Positions 23,799 through 34,100 of a DNA stretch of 64,000 nucleotides are shown here, one piece after another. Origin of the DNA: EA-27 sp964396265 (GTDB lineage Archaea > Thermoplasmatota > Thermoplasmata > RBG-16-68-12 > EA-27). The position numbers and the translations under genes were made by a program. Within the stretch, counting starts at the first letter, position 1, and each line of letters begins with the position of its first letter. A model generated the notes under the pieces. The model had not been told where the DNA came from. It saw only the letters and a program-made list of their open reading frames with translations, and searched no databases. Location of the stretch: positions 62,001 through 126,000 of the forward strand of contig CAYNEM010000006.1 of NCBI GenBank assembly GCA_964396265.1. The letters run 5' to 3'.

Positions 23799-24302
23799 TC
23801 ACTTGGGGGCCTCGGAGGACTCAGGCCCCGGGCCAACTTCAGCTTCCTTGGTCTTTGGCAGATACTTCACCGCACGACCCCATCTGTAGATGACCCACAG
23901 CTCCGTCTTCTCGGGCGAGACAATGAACATCATGGGGTTGGCGATCGAGCCGATCAGGTTACCAAGCGGTCGCTGCCGTCCGCTGGCGAGACGAGCCGAA
24001 GCGGCAAACAGCCGCTCGTCCTGGGGCTTCTTGAGTTCGTTCGCCTGAAGGGACAGGGAGAGATGCTCAATGGTGTCCCATCGCATGCGTTCCGTCCGGG
24101 GGACCCATGTCAAGACCACCGCGTCCCTTGAGAACCCGACGCGGATGGGCTGGGACACGAGGAGCACCCCCGCGGATAATCCCACCAAGAGAAGTATGGC
24201 TCCGAGGAGGCCGATTCGATGGGGTGTCGAGGTGAAGATGATGCCCACCACGATGAACATGGGGAGAACGACAAGCCACAGTTCAGCCATGAAGCGTGCC
24301 AT
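23799..24302 (-). CDS. Two-helix membrane protein with PH-like domain
   Basis: 167 residues from ATG 24302 (ATG 24290 possible). Two helices ('LWLVVLPMFIVVGIIF', 'IGLLGAILLLVGLSAGVLLV') precede a beta-rich part 'IRVGFSRDAVVLTWVPRTERMRWDTIEHLSLS' resembling the small bacterial PH domain, and a Glu/Pro tail. No function is known. Just upstream of the STAND regulator gene, so it may belong to the same sensing unit; inference from distance only. Confidence 0.7.
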   Translation of the reverse strand: MARFMAELWLVVLPMFIVVGIIFTSTPHRIGLLGAILLLVGLSAGVLLVSQPIRVGFSRDAVVLTWVPRTERMRWDTIEHLSLSLQANELKKPQDERLFAASARLASGRQRPLGNLIGSIANPMMFIVSPEKTELWVIYRWGRAVKYLPKTKEAEVGPGPESSEAPK

Positions 24303-24406
24303 CCAACGGACCGCCCCACGGTTGGTTTCCCAGTGGATGTCGCTCTCCAACCTTACACCTTGGATTGCGACCCCATGGCATGAGGCGGCTTGAATTCGTC
24401 CGAAAA

Positions 24407-24412
24407 GGGTTA
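24407..24412 (+). promoter_or_regulatory. TATA-like box of the MTHFR-like gene
   Basis: GGTTAG, centred about 28 bp before ATG 24438. Weak match, but the distance is right. Confidence 0.35.
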
Positions 24413-24437
24413 GAACCCGTGCGGCCGTGTGGCGCCG

Positions 24438-25355
24438 ATGGTCTTCGCGAACCGACTGCGCGACTTCCCTCTGGTCCTTGAGGTCGTGCCCCCCCACGGC
24501 CGCGCGAGCGACAAGGCCGTCCGGAGCCTCGTGAAGAAGGTCCACGAGGCCGTCGGCACGATCCCCCGACTCGACGCCGTGAACATCCCGGAGATCCTGG
24601 ACGAGAACCACGCGGGGATGCCGTTCTATCGGAACATGGACCCGCGGCGGTTCGCGGGCCTGCTGAACCTCGAGGGTCCCCTCGAGCCGATCGTGAACAA
24701 GGTCGTCGTCCACATGGAGGGCGTGGGGGCGTTCGACACGTGGGTCAAGGAGTCCCTCGACGCGTACGGCCTGCGGAACTTCGTCCTCGTCGGCGGGGGG
24801 AGCAGCCGCGTCACCTACCCGGGGCCGACGGTGGCGGGGGCGAACGAGAGGCTCGCGCACCTCACCGAGGCGTACAAGGGAGTCGTGGGGGGAAACATCG
24901 CGATCCCGGAGCGGAGGGACGAGGTGTCCCGCCTCGTCGGGAAGACGCGCACGGGCAGCCGGTTCTTCACGACGCAGGTGCTGTTCGAGGCGGAGCCGAT
25001 CGCGACGACGCTGCGGCACTACGGCGAGGCGTGCCACTACGAGGGCGTGCACCCCGCGACGGTGCTCCTCAGCTTCGCGCCCGTGTCGGACTACCAGGAC
25101 GTAGAGTTCCTCGCATGGCTCGGGGCGACCGTGACGCCGGAGACGGAGGAGCGCCTGCTCCAGCGCGGGGTTCGCCCGGGCGTCGCGTCGCTCCAGGTGG
25201 CCCTCAAGATCCTCACGAAGATCCGCGACGCGGTCGAGGGCTCGCCACACCCGGTGCCGCTCGGCGCGAACGTCGAGCAGATCGCGACGCACAACTTCGA
25301 GCTGGCGGTGAAAATGGCGCAGGAGTTCCTCGCGTGGAAGGACGCGAAGGTCTAA
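24438..25355 (+). CDS. Methylenetetrahydrofolate reductase-like TIM-barrel protein
   Basis: 305 residues: 'ANRLRDFPLVLEVVPPHGR', 'LDAVNIPEILDENHAGMPFYR', 'LRNFVLVGGGSSRVTYPGPTVAGANE', 'GGNIAIPERRDEVSRLVGKTRTGSRFFTTQVLFE'. The start (E-V-x-P-P at the first strand), the 'VLVGG' strand and the 'K...G..FFTTQ..FE' strand follow the MetF/MTHFR FAD-barrel plan. The sequence departs from classical MetF and resembles MTHFR-related archaeal proteins with C1-carrier roles. Substrate and electron donor cannot be assigned. ATG 24438 is preferred over GTG 24429 because of protein fit and promoter spacing. Confidence 0.65.
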   Translation: MVFANRLRDFPLVLEVVPPHGRASDKAVRSLVKKVHEAVGTIPRLDAVNIPEILDENHAGMPFYRNMDPRRFAGLLNLEGPLEPIVNKVVVHMEGVGAFDTWVKESLDAYGLRNFVLVGGGSSRVTYPGPTVAGANERLAHLTEAYKGVVGGNIAIPERRDEVSRLVGKTRTGSRFFTTQVLFEAEPIATTLRHYGEACHYEGVHPATVLLSFAPVSDYQDVEFLAWLGATVTPETEERLLQRGVRPGVASLQVALKILTKIRDAVEGSPHPVPLGANVEQIATHNFELAVKMAQEFLAWKDAKV

Positions 25356-25425
25356 GGTCCTCCCAGGTTGATCCCTCCCATTGAGTTTTCGTCCGCGATC
25401 AGAACTCACGACGGTGGAGGACAAG

Positions 25426-25740
25426 GTCCCTCACTCGAGGGGAACGGTCCCTCGAACGCAGGGAACATCCCTCGATTGGGGGGCCAAGAAGGACCGCACC
25501 GTGCACACTCGGCACCGCTTGAGGCCGAGCCGCCCTTGGTTGAGGGGACCTCTGCCCCCATCGAAGGGAACGTCCCATCAGTCCGGGGGATGCACGCCGG
25601 ACTCCCGAGCGCGTCGCCCCCCATTGAGGGAAATCTCGCAGCGTGGAGAGAAGGTCTACCCGGATGGGGCGGCCCCCTTCCTCAATCGAGACGGAGACGC
25701 CCTCCATCGATGGAGAGTTCCTAACGACCGAGGGGAGAGG
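25426..25740. repeat. Field of about ten ~20-bp degenerate dyad repeats
   Basis: The 435-bp interval between two convergent genes has no credible gene but repeats a unit like GTCCCTC-xxxx-GAGGGAAC. Copies are near 25426, 25447, 25467, 25531, 25552, 25572, 25614, 25675, 25699 and 25719; the first three and the 25552/25572 pair are about 20-21 bp apart. Each unit is itself a dyad (CCCTC/GAGGG) and could fold into a small hairpin. Frames on both strands stay open and would give ~7-residue peptide repeats (PPIEGN on plus, FPSSEGP on minus), a consequence of the period. Confidence 0.6.
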
Positions 25741-25790
25741 AGCCTGCACATCGACGACCGCCGACGCCAAAGAAGACGGTCCACCGCCCT

Positions 25791-28562
25791 TCACGATCGC
25801 TTCGCATCCGGAGATGTCGACACGCTCCGGCTGCGGCCCCTGAGGACCGCGACGGTCACACCCGCCGCCAGGATCCCTCCGTCGACCACGGCGCCGACGC
25901 CAAGCAAGGGCGGGATTGACAGCAACCCGGTGAAGTGCGACAGGATCCCGGTCGCAGCTTCCGCGAGGACGAAGGGGAGACTCGTGGTGGCAAATGCGAC
26001 GATAGCGGAACTGCGCCCTCCCTCGTGCCCTTGCGCGCTCCGCCTCGACGACGATGCGCCCAAGGCGATGAGCACGGCGGCGAACACCGCGGCGACGAGG
26101 GGCTTCCAGTTGACATTCGCGGGCGCGAGCGGAATGACGACCTCTACCGCTACGCTCGCCGAGCTCACATTCCCGTCGTCGTCCGCCACGACTAACCAGA
26201 CGATGTAGAACCCGGGCCTGGAGAAAGCGTGCGCCTGCGCGGAGCTCGGCCCGCTCACCGGCGGCGTCCCGTCGCCGAAGTCGAACGCGTAGTCCACGAT
26301 CGTCCCGTCGAGATCGCTCGAGCCGCTTCCATCGAAGGTGATCGAGACCTCGACTTCCACGGTGGTCACGCTCGCCGTAATCACCGCCGTCGGAGCCAGG
26401 CCCCACACCGTGACCGTGACCTGATCCGAATCGGTCAGTCCCTCCGTGTCCGCGGCGGTGAACTGCAGGACGTAGGTTCCCAGGACGGGCGCAAAGAAGT
26501 CCGCCGCGTTCGTCGTCCCGCCATTCAGGGTCACGCTCGCGGGCCCGGAGACTTGCGACCATGCGACGACGAGGGCGTCTCCGTCCGGGTCGGAAACGAT
26601 GCCGTACACAAAGACCTGGGTGCCCTTGCGGGCCATGAAGCTCGACCCAGCATCGACCGATGGCCCCGCGTTGGAGACGGACACCGTCACTTGGACGGAA
26701 TCCGTGCCCTCGAAGTCCCCGTCATCAACGGTCAGCTCGAACACGTACGTCCCCGAGACCGATGGCGTGAAGTCGGCCGTCGCTGTGCCTGCGCCGTTCA
26801 TGACCACGGGAGGCCCGGATATCTGAGACCAAACGTAGGCGAGTCCGTCTCCGTCCGGATCGGAGGAGGCCAAGCCGTCAAGGGGCACCGCGGAGTACTT
26901 CGGAGCCGTGATGGGCGCTGTGGCAACCGCGACCGGCCGCGCGTTGAGGACCGTCACCACGATCGTGTCTGAGTCGGCGCCGCCAAAGCCGTCGTCCGCC
27001 CGAAGGAGGAACATGCACGTGCCGCTCCGTATCGCGGTGAAGGCCGGCATCGCGTCATTTGGGTCGGACAATGTGATTCCAGTAGGTGCCGTCCACGCGT
27101 ACGTCAGAGCGTCGCCGTCAGGGTCAACCGACCCGGTGGCGTCGAGTGCGAGGAGGACGTTCTTCGCGGCGGTGGTCTGATCCGGACCCGCGTTCGCAAC
27201 CGGGTTCCGGTTGAGCGGGGTTACTGCGACGGAGGTCTCCCCGATTCCTCCGAAGCCGTCGTCCACGGTGAGGTTGAACACATACGTTCCAAGCTCGGTC
27301 GGGATGAAGGATGCCGTGGCGGTATTGGCGCCCGTCAGGGTCACCTCGGGACCGCTGACCTTGCTCCAGGAAAACGTCAACGAGTCTCCGTCGGGGTCAC
27401 CGCTGCCCGTGCCGTCCAATACGACGATCTGTCCGCGGAAGATCGGGGGGGCCGTGGCGGTGGCGCTCGCCGTCGGCGGGCGGTTCTCAATCTGGATCGT
27501 GAGCCCGTCCGTATCATTCTGGTCGGCGCTGTCCCAAACGGTCAGGCTTACGATAAAGGCGCCACGAACGGCGTAGGCGTGCGTCGCGAGGGGGTTCGTG
27601 TTCATCTCTCCGTCGCCGAAATCCCAGAGGTGTGCAGTGAGGCCGACGTCGTCGGTCGATCCCGTGGCGTCGAAGAGGATCTGGGTTCCGATGTAGCCGC
27701 TCATCGGGGTGGCCGCGGCCAAGGCCGTGGGGGGGTTGTCGATCAGGTTCAGCGAACCGCCAAAGACCACCCCGGCCGGATTGCAGTTGTACGGTCCGTC
27801 GCCGCAGCCGAAGAAGCCATTCGCGGCACGGATGGTGATGACGTTTGTGCCCGGGAGAAGGTACGGCAGAATGTCGAAGGTGGCCAGCGAATCGTGCGCT
27901 GGACCGGCAAGGGACTCATCCGTCACGCTGCCAGTTGTTCCCACGAACATGCCGTTGACGCGCACCTCAGCGAAGTCATCCACGGCTACCGATGTTGTTC
28001 CTCCCGTAAACACCCCGGGGAAGTCGAACACTTTCGAGAAGAAGAATTCCGCGGGGAACGCTGGGGACGTTGTACCATCGATCGCAGGAGCCCAAATCCA
28101 CGTCGCGCCTGGAATACTCGACAAGTCGGCCGTCCATCCGTCATAAGGGTAATCATACAACGTGGCCCCCGGAGGGCAATTCGACGGCGCGAAGTCGTTT
28201 AGGCAAATATTCTGCGCGAGGCCCAGGAAGGTCCCCGCGGAATCGGAGACTGACCAGGTGGTGTCCGAGACGAACGGAATCGTTCCCGTTGGGGCGTCCT
28301 CTTCGTCGTCGTTCAGAACGCCGGTGTTCGCGGCCACGAACAGGTCCGGGCCTGTATCGGGGATTGGCAGCGCGCTCAGGGGGTGGGGTTGGAGGAGACC
28401 TGCGGAGGGCGCCTCGTCCAGACGAGGGCTTGCGATCGACGAGCCCCCATCGTCCGCCGAACTCGCGAGGAGTTGGGACGACGGGGGGAGGACCAACACC
28501 GCCAACACCGCCAAGGCGACGACCGCTGCGGCTCGCAACCCCTCGCCCTCCCTCCGGTACAT
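25791..28562 (-). CDS. Secreted multi-PKD protein with C-terminal membrane anchor
   Basis: 923 residues. Signal peptide 'AAAVVALAVLAVLVLPPSSQLL', a beta-rich N-terminal module (~60-270) with 'GTNVITIRAANGFFGCGDG', then at least six PKD/Ig-like domains seen as 'DATGSTDDVGLTAHLWDFGDG', 'DGTGSGDPDGDSLTFSWSKVSGP', 'DATGSVDPDGDALTYAWTAP', 'SSDPDGDGLAYVWSQISGPP' and a last canonical 'GSGSSDLDGTIVDYAFDFGDG'. Two or three C-terminal helices ('PLVAAVFAAVLIALG', 'LLGVGAVVDGGILAAGVTVAVL') anchor it, with a short basic tail. Likely a surface adhesion or scaffold protein. It starts 33 bp after the lipase-like gene on the same strand, so the two probably form an operon. Confidence 0.85.
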   Translation of the reverse strand: MYRREGEGLRAAAVVALAVLAVLVLPPSSQLLASSADDGGSSIASPRLDEAPSAGLLQPHPLSALPIPDTGPDLFVAANTGVLNDDEEDAPTGTIPFVSDTTWSVSDSAGTFLGLAQNICLNDFAPSNCPPGATLYDYPYDGWTADLSSIPGATWIWAPAIDGTTSPAFPAEFFFSKVFDFPGVFTGGTTSVAVDDFAEVRVNGMFVGTTGSVTDESLAGPAHDSLATFDILPYLLPGTNVITIRAANGFFGCGDGPYNCNPAGVVFGGSLNLIDNPPTALAAATPMSGYIGTQILFDATGSTDDVGLTAHLWDFGDGEMNTNPLATHAYAVRGAFIVSLTVWDSADQNDTDGLTIQIENRPPTASATATAPPIFRGQIVVLDGTGSGDPDGDSLTFSWSKVSGPEVTLTGANTATASFIPTELGTYVFNLTVDDGFGGIGETSVAVTPLNRNPVANAGPDQTTAAKNVLLALDATGSVDPDGDALTYAWTAPTGITLSDPNDAMPAFTAIRSGTCMFLLRADDGFGGADSDTIVVTVLNARPVAVATAPITAPKYSAVPLDGLASSDPDGDGLAYVWSQISGPPVVMNGAGTATADFTPSVSGTYVFELTVDDGDFEGTDSVQVTVSVSNAGPSVDAGSSFMARKGTQVFVYGIVSDPDGDALVVAWSQVSGPASVTLNGGTTNAADFFAPVLGTYVLQFTAADTEGLTDSDQVTVTVWGLAPTAVITASVTTVEVEVSITFDGSGSSDLDGTIVDYAFDFGDGTPPVSGPSSAQAHAFSRPGFYIVWLVVADDDGNVSSASVAVEVVIPLAPANVNWKPLVAAVFAAVLIALGASSSRRSAQGHEGGRSSAIVAFATTSLPFVLAEAATGILSHFTGLLSIPPLLGVGAVVDGGILAAGVTVAVLRGRSRSVSTSPDAKRS

Positions 28563-28595
28563 GTGCGTTCGCCCCCAGCTAAGGAACGCCGCCGC

Positions 28596-30962
28596 TCACG
28601 GGATGAAGTTCTGCGTCTCCGGCAGCGGCAGCACGATCGGGACCTCGAAGAGGTTCGTCGGCGTCGGGTGGATCACGACGAGGCCGTCGCTCGCGAGGAA
28701 CTGCGCGGCCTGTTCCTGCGCGCCCCGTGAGATGGCGGCGAAGTACGCGTCGGTGATGACCCCCTGGATAGGGAACGGGTGGGGGTTCTTCCGCGCGGCC
28801 GTCGTGCAGGGGTTGGCGGCGCACGCGAGGTCGTGGCGGTAGTACGTCGTGTACGCCTCGAGGCCTCCGGCCCGGATCACGGCGCTGGCGCTGGGATTCG
28901 GCTGGGTCTGGTCTCCCTTTGCCATCTGGATGAGAACGCCTCGAACGCGCACGTCGTCCTCGTCGCATTCGTCATCATCGTCGTCGTCATCATCGTCGTC
29001 GTCATCCTCGCAGCTCTGGAGGACCGTCCGAAGGTGTTTCGCGTAAGCGATCGGTTCCCCGGATTGCATCGCCCACTCGCTCCACTCCATGTACTCTTGG
29101 ATCGCGATCGCTCCGGCCACGGTGTTGACGAGCGGCGGCTGGTCTCGGAGCGGGATGTTCTCGTTGAAGACGATGCCACCCACGTTGATCAGGGAGGGAA
29201 TCCGGCTCGCGAGCGTCCTCCCGACGATGTCCCGCTGGTTCCCTAGGCGCTGGAGATGAATCTGCGGGCCGCCCATCGCATTCAGGACGCTGGCCCGGAT
29301 GGCGGGCTCGATCGCAACGAGTGGGCCGCCGAAATTGGTGCCTAACGACCACCCGAGGAAGTACATCCGGTCGGCATCCAGGTCCGGGGCGCCGTCGCCG
29401 TCCACGTCGATGCCCAGCTGGACGGCGCGGACGAGGACCAAGTGGTCAATGGCCGTCTGCTTCATGGCGTGCGCACGGCTGAGCAGTTCGTACGGTTTGA
29501 GCGCGAGCCCGCCCTCCTGTGATCCGATGACCTGGTTGCCGTCGACGTCCCTGCTGCGTCCGCCCGCGAGGAAAGTCGTCGAGGAGCCGTCGACCAGCGT
29601 CACCCGATTCGTGCTGTTCGGACCGAGTCCTCGCCCCACCGGATTTATCACCATGGAGGCGATGCCATACTTGGCAAGGGTGGGCGCGAGCAGCGTCGGG
29701 AACACTTCCTTTTCCCGGTCGCCGCCGACCCCGAGCATCGCCACGGGCCAGCCGTCCTCCGGCTCCGGCCCCGAGGGCAGCAGGAGGTTGAAGTAGAGGT
29801 CCTGCATGCCGGTGACTGGCGGCACTCCGTCCTCCGTTCCGACGACATTGAAAGTCACGTCGGGCCTCAGGAAGTTCGGCGCTGAGAGGCGCCCGTAGGC
29901 GATCGATCCGACGGCCCCCGGGACGAAGGCGAATGCGTTGAAGTTGACGTTGACCGTCGTGAACGAGTCCGGGGAGACTCCGGTGTGCCGGATGGCGGCG
30001 ATCGATCCGATTTCCGAGAAGGAGTACACGGTTCGCGCTCCCCCGGGTCCAAGCCCGAAGTCCGCGACGGGCGCCGGGAGCGAGCGCACATAGTCGCGAA
30101 TCCGCGACATAGCACCGGTAGTGGACTGCGTCGTGAACACGGTGGCCACCGCGACCTCTTTCTTCGAGACTCCAGCGTCACGCGCCGCATCCAGGGCGTC
30201 TTGGATCGCCTCCCTGTAGTGACGGGTTCTGCGGTCCCCCGAATGGCGCTCGTCGTCATCGTCATCGTGGTCGGCCTTGCCTCTAAGGAATGCGGCGAAT
30301 TCCGGACTCTTCCCCACAGGGTTGCCCGCGGGGTCGCGCACGCCGGTCGTAACAATCAGGGCGTAACGCGTCGCCTCCTCGAGCAGTGGATCCGCCTCGA
30401 CGAACAGCGTGGAGGTCGCCGGGTCCCAGACGACTTGGTTAATTCCAATCCTCATCGCCCTTTCATTGTCGTCGTGACGTCCGCCCCGGTCCTGATCTCG
30501 CCCTCGATCGTCATCGTCGTCATTCAGTACGAGAAGAAATACGGTGTCCGAGCTCACGGAGGTCGGGTCGATGGCCCCGTTGAACGGGATGGCGAGCCGC
30601 GGCAGCAGGTTGAACCCATCGAGCGTGTTCAGGATGTCGATGTCCTGGCAGTCGGAGGGACGCACCGCACAGTCAGGCTTTGGCAGAGAGATGCGCAGAC
30701 CGGTGATTTGGTCGTGATCCCGGATAGTCCACAAGTCGCTGGGGAACGGCGACGTCTGCGTCGTCCCCAGGTCGAACCGCGGATATGTGCCCGCAGGCGG
30801 ACTTCCGGGCGCGGCCACGACGCCCGCGAGCGCCGGTATCACCAATGCCGCCAAGATCCACCCGCCCCACCAAGCGCGACCGAGTGGAAATCCGTTCGAA
30901 CCCCTTCCCGCATTCCTCCCTGCACTCCTCCACACCGAAGCCGTTTCGATCGAGTCCGACAT
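28596..30962 (-). CDS. Secreted VolA/Pla-1-like lipase with poly-aspartate loops
   Basis: 788 residues from ATG 30962. Signal peptide 'WILAALVIPALAGVVAAP', an N-terminal domain like bacterial lipase N-domains ('YPRFDLGTTQTSPFPSDLWT', 'LNTLDGFNLLPRLAIPFNGAIDPTSVSSDTVFLL') with an SbsA-type Ig fold, and an alpha/beta hydrolase with nucleophile elbow 'YFLGWSLGTNFGG' (G-x-S-x-G). The family cleaves (phospho)lipids outside the cell. Three acidic insertions are odd: LNDDDDDRGRDQDR, KADHDDDDDERH and a C-terminal run of twelve consecutive Asp flanked by Cys-Glu and Glu-Cys. They could bind calcium or suit a salty habitat. A GATACAAGG box at 30990-30998 precedes this start. Confidence 0.78.
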   Translation of the reverse strand: MSDSIETASVWRSAGRNAGRGSNGFPLGRAWWGGWILAALVIPALAGVVAAPGSPPAGTYPRFDLGTTQTSPFPSDLWTIRDHDQITGLRISLPKPDCAVRPSDCQDIDILNTLDGFNLLPRLAIPFNGAIDPTSVSSDTVFLLVLNDDDDDRGRDQDRGGRHDDNERAMRIGINQVVWDPATSTLFVEADPLLEEATRYALIVTTGVRDPAGNPVGKSPEFAAFLRGKADHDDDDDERHSGDRRTRHYREAIQDALDAARDAGVSKKEVAVATVFTTQSTTGAMSRIRDYVRSLPAPVADFGLGPGGARTVYSFSEIGSIAAIRHTGVSPDSFTTVNVNFNAFAFVPGAVGSIAYGRLSAPNFLRPDVTFNVVGTEDGVPPVTGMQDLYFNLLLPSGPEPEDGWPVAMLGVGGDREKEVFPTLLAPTLAKYGIASMVINPVGRGLGPNSTNRVTLVDGSSTTFLAGGRSRDVDGNQVIGSQEGGLALKPYELLSRAHAMKQTAIDHLVLVRAVQLGIDVDGDGAPDLDADRMYFLGWSLGTNFGGPLVAIEPAIRASVLNAMGGPQIHLQRLGNQRDIVGRTLASRIPSLINVGGIVFNENIPLRDQPPLVNTVAGAIAIQEYMEWSEWAMQSGEPIAYAKHLRTVLQSCEDDDDDDDDDDDDECDEDDVRVRGVLIQMAKGDQTQPNPSASAVIRAGGLEAYTTYYRHDLACAANPCTTAARKNPHPFPIQGVITDAYFAAISRGAQEQAAQFLASDGLVVIHPTPTNLFEVPIVLPLPETQNFIP

Positions 30963-31129
30963 ATAATCGCCGAACTGCGAAGGATGGGGGCGATACAAGG
31001 GAAGATTGGAACGTGACCTGATAGATTATCAAGTCTCTTTGGTGCGTCAGCTTATACGTCTTGGGGGGGAGGCGCCTTCGGAGGCTATGCCTCCCACATG
31101 GGTTGGCGATTCGATTGCGGCTCCAGGGG

Positions 31130-34100
31130 CTATCGCGGCGCCCCCCAATCGTCGGTTTCGTCGACGGGCTCGGGGTCGGTGGCACTGCCTCGATCGGCCT
31201 GGGATCCCGCATCGCCCGGGACGTCGCCGAGATTTGCGGTGTACCTTTTCGCGCGCCCTTTCCTCTCCACGCGTAGGACCCCCAGCGCTGCCATCCGACT
31301 GATGTGGTAGCTGACGGCGGGCTGGCTCACGCCCACATCCTTCGCGAGTTCCTTTTGTGTGAGTCCCGATGTCCCGCGGATCCTCTGGAGCAGGAGGAGT
31401 TCGATGTCCGTGAGCCTGGGCTGCATCTCCGCCACGCGATGCCCGTACGGAGCGTACCGCCGGAACCGGCCGTCTCTCCAAGACTTGATTTCTCCTTCCT
31501 TTTCAAGGACCCAGAGGTGGTAGGTCAGCGTGCCCATCGCCATCTTGAGGTCCGCGCGGATTGCGGCGAAGTTCGCGGCAGGGTTTGCCGCCAGGTAGCC
31601 CACGACCATGCCGCGCTTCTCGTGGTCCAGGATGTCGCCGTGGGTGAGCCGCGCCCACAACACAGCGAACGGTACCCAGAACGACCGCCGCAGGTACTCG
31701 TACAGCCATGAGATGGAGACCGCGATACTTACGGTCACCGCGAGGACGATCCAGATGAGCGGGAAGGGAGCGGCGGGCGTCGCCACGATGGTCACGAGGA
31801 ACGCGCGTTCCACCGCCTGGTTGTTCAGTCGATCCCAAGCGCGGTGGACCACCACATGATCGCCCGCCGGGAGCGAAAAGCTGACTTCATACGGAATCCA
31901 GGACCCGTTGTCCACTTGGTACTCGATGCGGTCGACTCCGCTCCCTGCATCGGAGGCGGACAAGGTGAACCGAGTGGCCGTCGTGAAGGGGCCTTGGTCG
32001 GGCGTGTATGTCGTGGCCGGCGGCGTATTGTCAAGCACGACGCGGAGCACGCCCGCCACGTTATTGCCTAGGAGGTCCGTCGCTCGGTACTCCAGCGTCC
32101 TCGGTCCGTCAGCGCCGACGAGAGTCAACGGCGCCGCGTACGGAGTCCACGCGCCGTCCCCGTCGAGGCGGTATTCCGTCAGGGCGACACCAACAGGAGT
32201 TGCCCCGCCATCCGCCGCCGCGAGCGCAAGCGCAGTGGAGGAGTTCACGAACGTGTCCGCAGCGACGAACTTGGGCTCTCCAATCGCGAGGGTCGTCGAC
32301 GGCGGTGTGTCGTCCACGCGGAGCCGTGCGGAACGCGCCACTTCCCGCGTCCCCGTGTTGTCCTCGCTGTACCACCCGAGAAGGTGCTCGCCCTCGCTAA
32401 GCAGCGAGAACGGGCCCACGTAGTCAATCCACAGCGGGGCGTTGTCGATCCTGTAGCGCGTGAACCTGATGCCTGTGCCGTTCCTGTCGAGGACCGAGAG
32501 GGAAAGGGGAGTGACCGATGTAACGTACGTCTCCGGAGCTGTGTGGTTGGGTTGCCCGATGAGGAGGGCGGTGATAGGTCCGAAGATCACTTGGATCGTC
32601 GCGCACGCTTCGTTGTTCGACTCGTTGAGCTCGTCGATCCCGTCTCCCGAGTCCACGACCACGCAGATGTCATGTGCACCGGACGGCCACGCTGTCCATG
32701 TCACCGAGGCGCGGCCGGTCCCGCCGAAAGGGCCTATCTGCGGGATTAGCTGGTCCGTCCCAATCGGGAACCCGCCGGTTGGGGGACCGTCGAAGAAGCG
32801 GACGCGGACCGCGGATGCGACGCCAACGCCTTCATTGTGCACGGTCGCTTCGATGATCAGGTCCTCTCCGGGGTTCACCGCGAGCGGTGGGACGAAGGCG
32901 ATGTCCGCGGGGACGACGCTTAGGTCGGAAGGCCACACGAACTTCGCTACGAAGGCATCCTTCCAGTTGTTGACGTCTGCACTTGAGTCATCCAAATCCG
33001 TATCCCATGCGCCGAAGGTGGACGGGAAGTTCGACGACTGCGTTTCTCCGGTCACGTACGCATTGCCCGCGGAATCGAGGGCGATCGACCTCGCGAAGTC
33101 GAGGTCACGCCCGCCCAGGTACGTGGAGTAGTCGAGAACGACGCCCCCTGGACCCAGCCTCGTCACGAAGCCGTCGCGTGCCCCCCGGTTCTGCGTGGAG
33201 TTTGCGTCGGGGGTGGGGGGGAAATCGGCTGAGTTCGTGTCCCCCGCCACGTAGGCGTTCCCCGCGCGGTCCACCGCAATCCCGTATCCGTAGTCACGCT
33301 TAGCGCCCCCGAGAAATGTGGCGTAGAGGAGGGCGGTCCCCGTGGGATCGACCTTCGCCACGAAGGCGTCGGTTACGCCGTTATGGGTGGTGTCGTTGGC
33401 CCCATTCGTAGTGGTGAAATTCGTGACGTCTTCCACCGTGGACCCCGTCACGTAGGCGTTTCCGGCGCCGTCCACGGCAATCCCCGATCCTTCGTCGAGC
33501 CCACTGCCTCCGAGGAACGTGGCGTACACGAGGGAGGTGCCCGCGGGATTCACCATCGCCACGAACGCGTCCCCCGGTCCGCCACCGTAGGTCTCTTGGA
33601 CTACACCGGCAGTGACAGGGAAGAATGATGCCGAATCCACCTGTCCCGTTACGTATGCGTTGCCGCCCGAGTCGACCGCGATCGAGAGGCCCGAGTCGTT
33701 CCCAGACCCGCCTAGATACGTTGCATAGTCCAGTGAGCCGCCAGTGACGTTGAGCTTCGCCACGAAGGCGTCCGACGCTCCGCCAAGGGTCGTGTCGTTC
33801 GCGCCAATTCTCCAGGGGAAGTCATCGGAAGATGTGTCTCCTGTAAGGAACACGCTCCCTCCGGGGGCCACCGCAACGGAGTTCCCTCCGTCTGCCCCTC
33901 TGCCCCCGAGATAGCTTGCATAGAGGAGGGCTGCGCCCGTTGCGTTCAGACTCGCCACGAACGCGTCCGACGGTCCGCCAAGGGCCGTGTCGTTCGCGTT
34001 AGGGGTGAAAGGGAAGTTGTCGGAAGATGTGTTTCCCGTGACATAGACAGCACCTAGGGTGTCAACGGCGATCGACCGCCCGCGGTCTTCGCCGCCGCCG

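Noticed and set aside
25368..25724. ORF with PPIEGN-type heptapeptide repeats in the repeat field
   Set aside because: Frames on both strands show comparable repeats because the unit is ~21 bp and palindromic; no start context, signal peptide or domain favours one.
25426..25740. CRISPR array
   Set aside because: Units are degenerate, partly contiguous and without spacers of constant length; no cas genes nearby.
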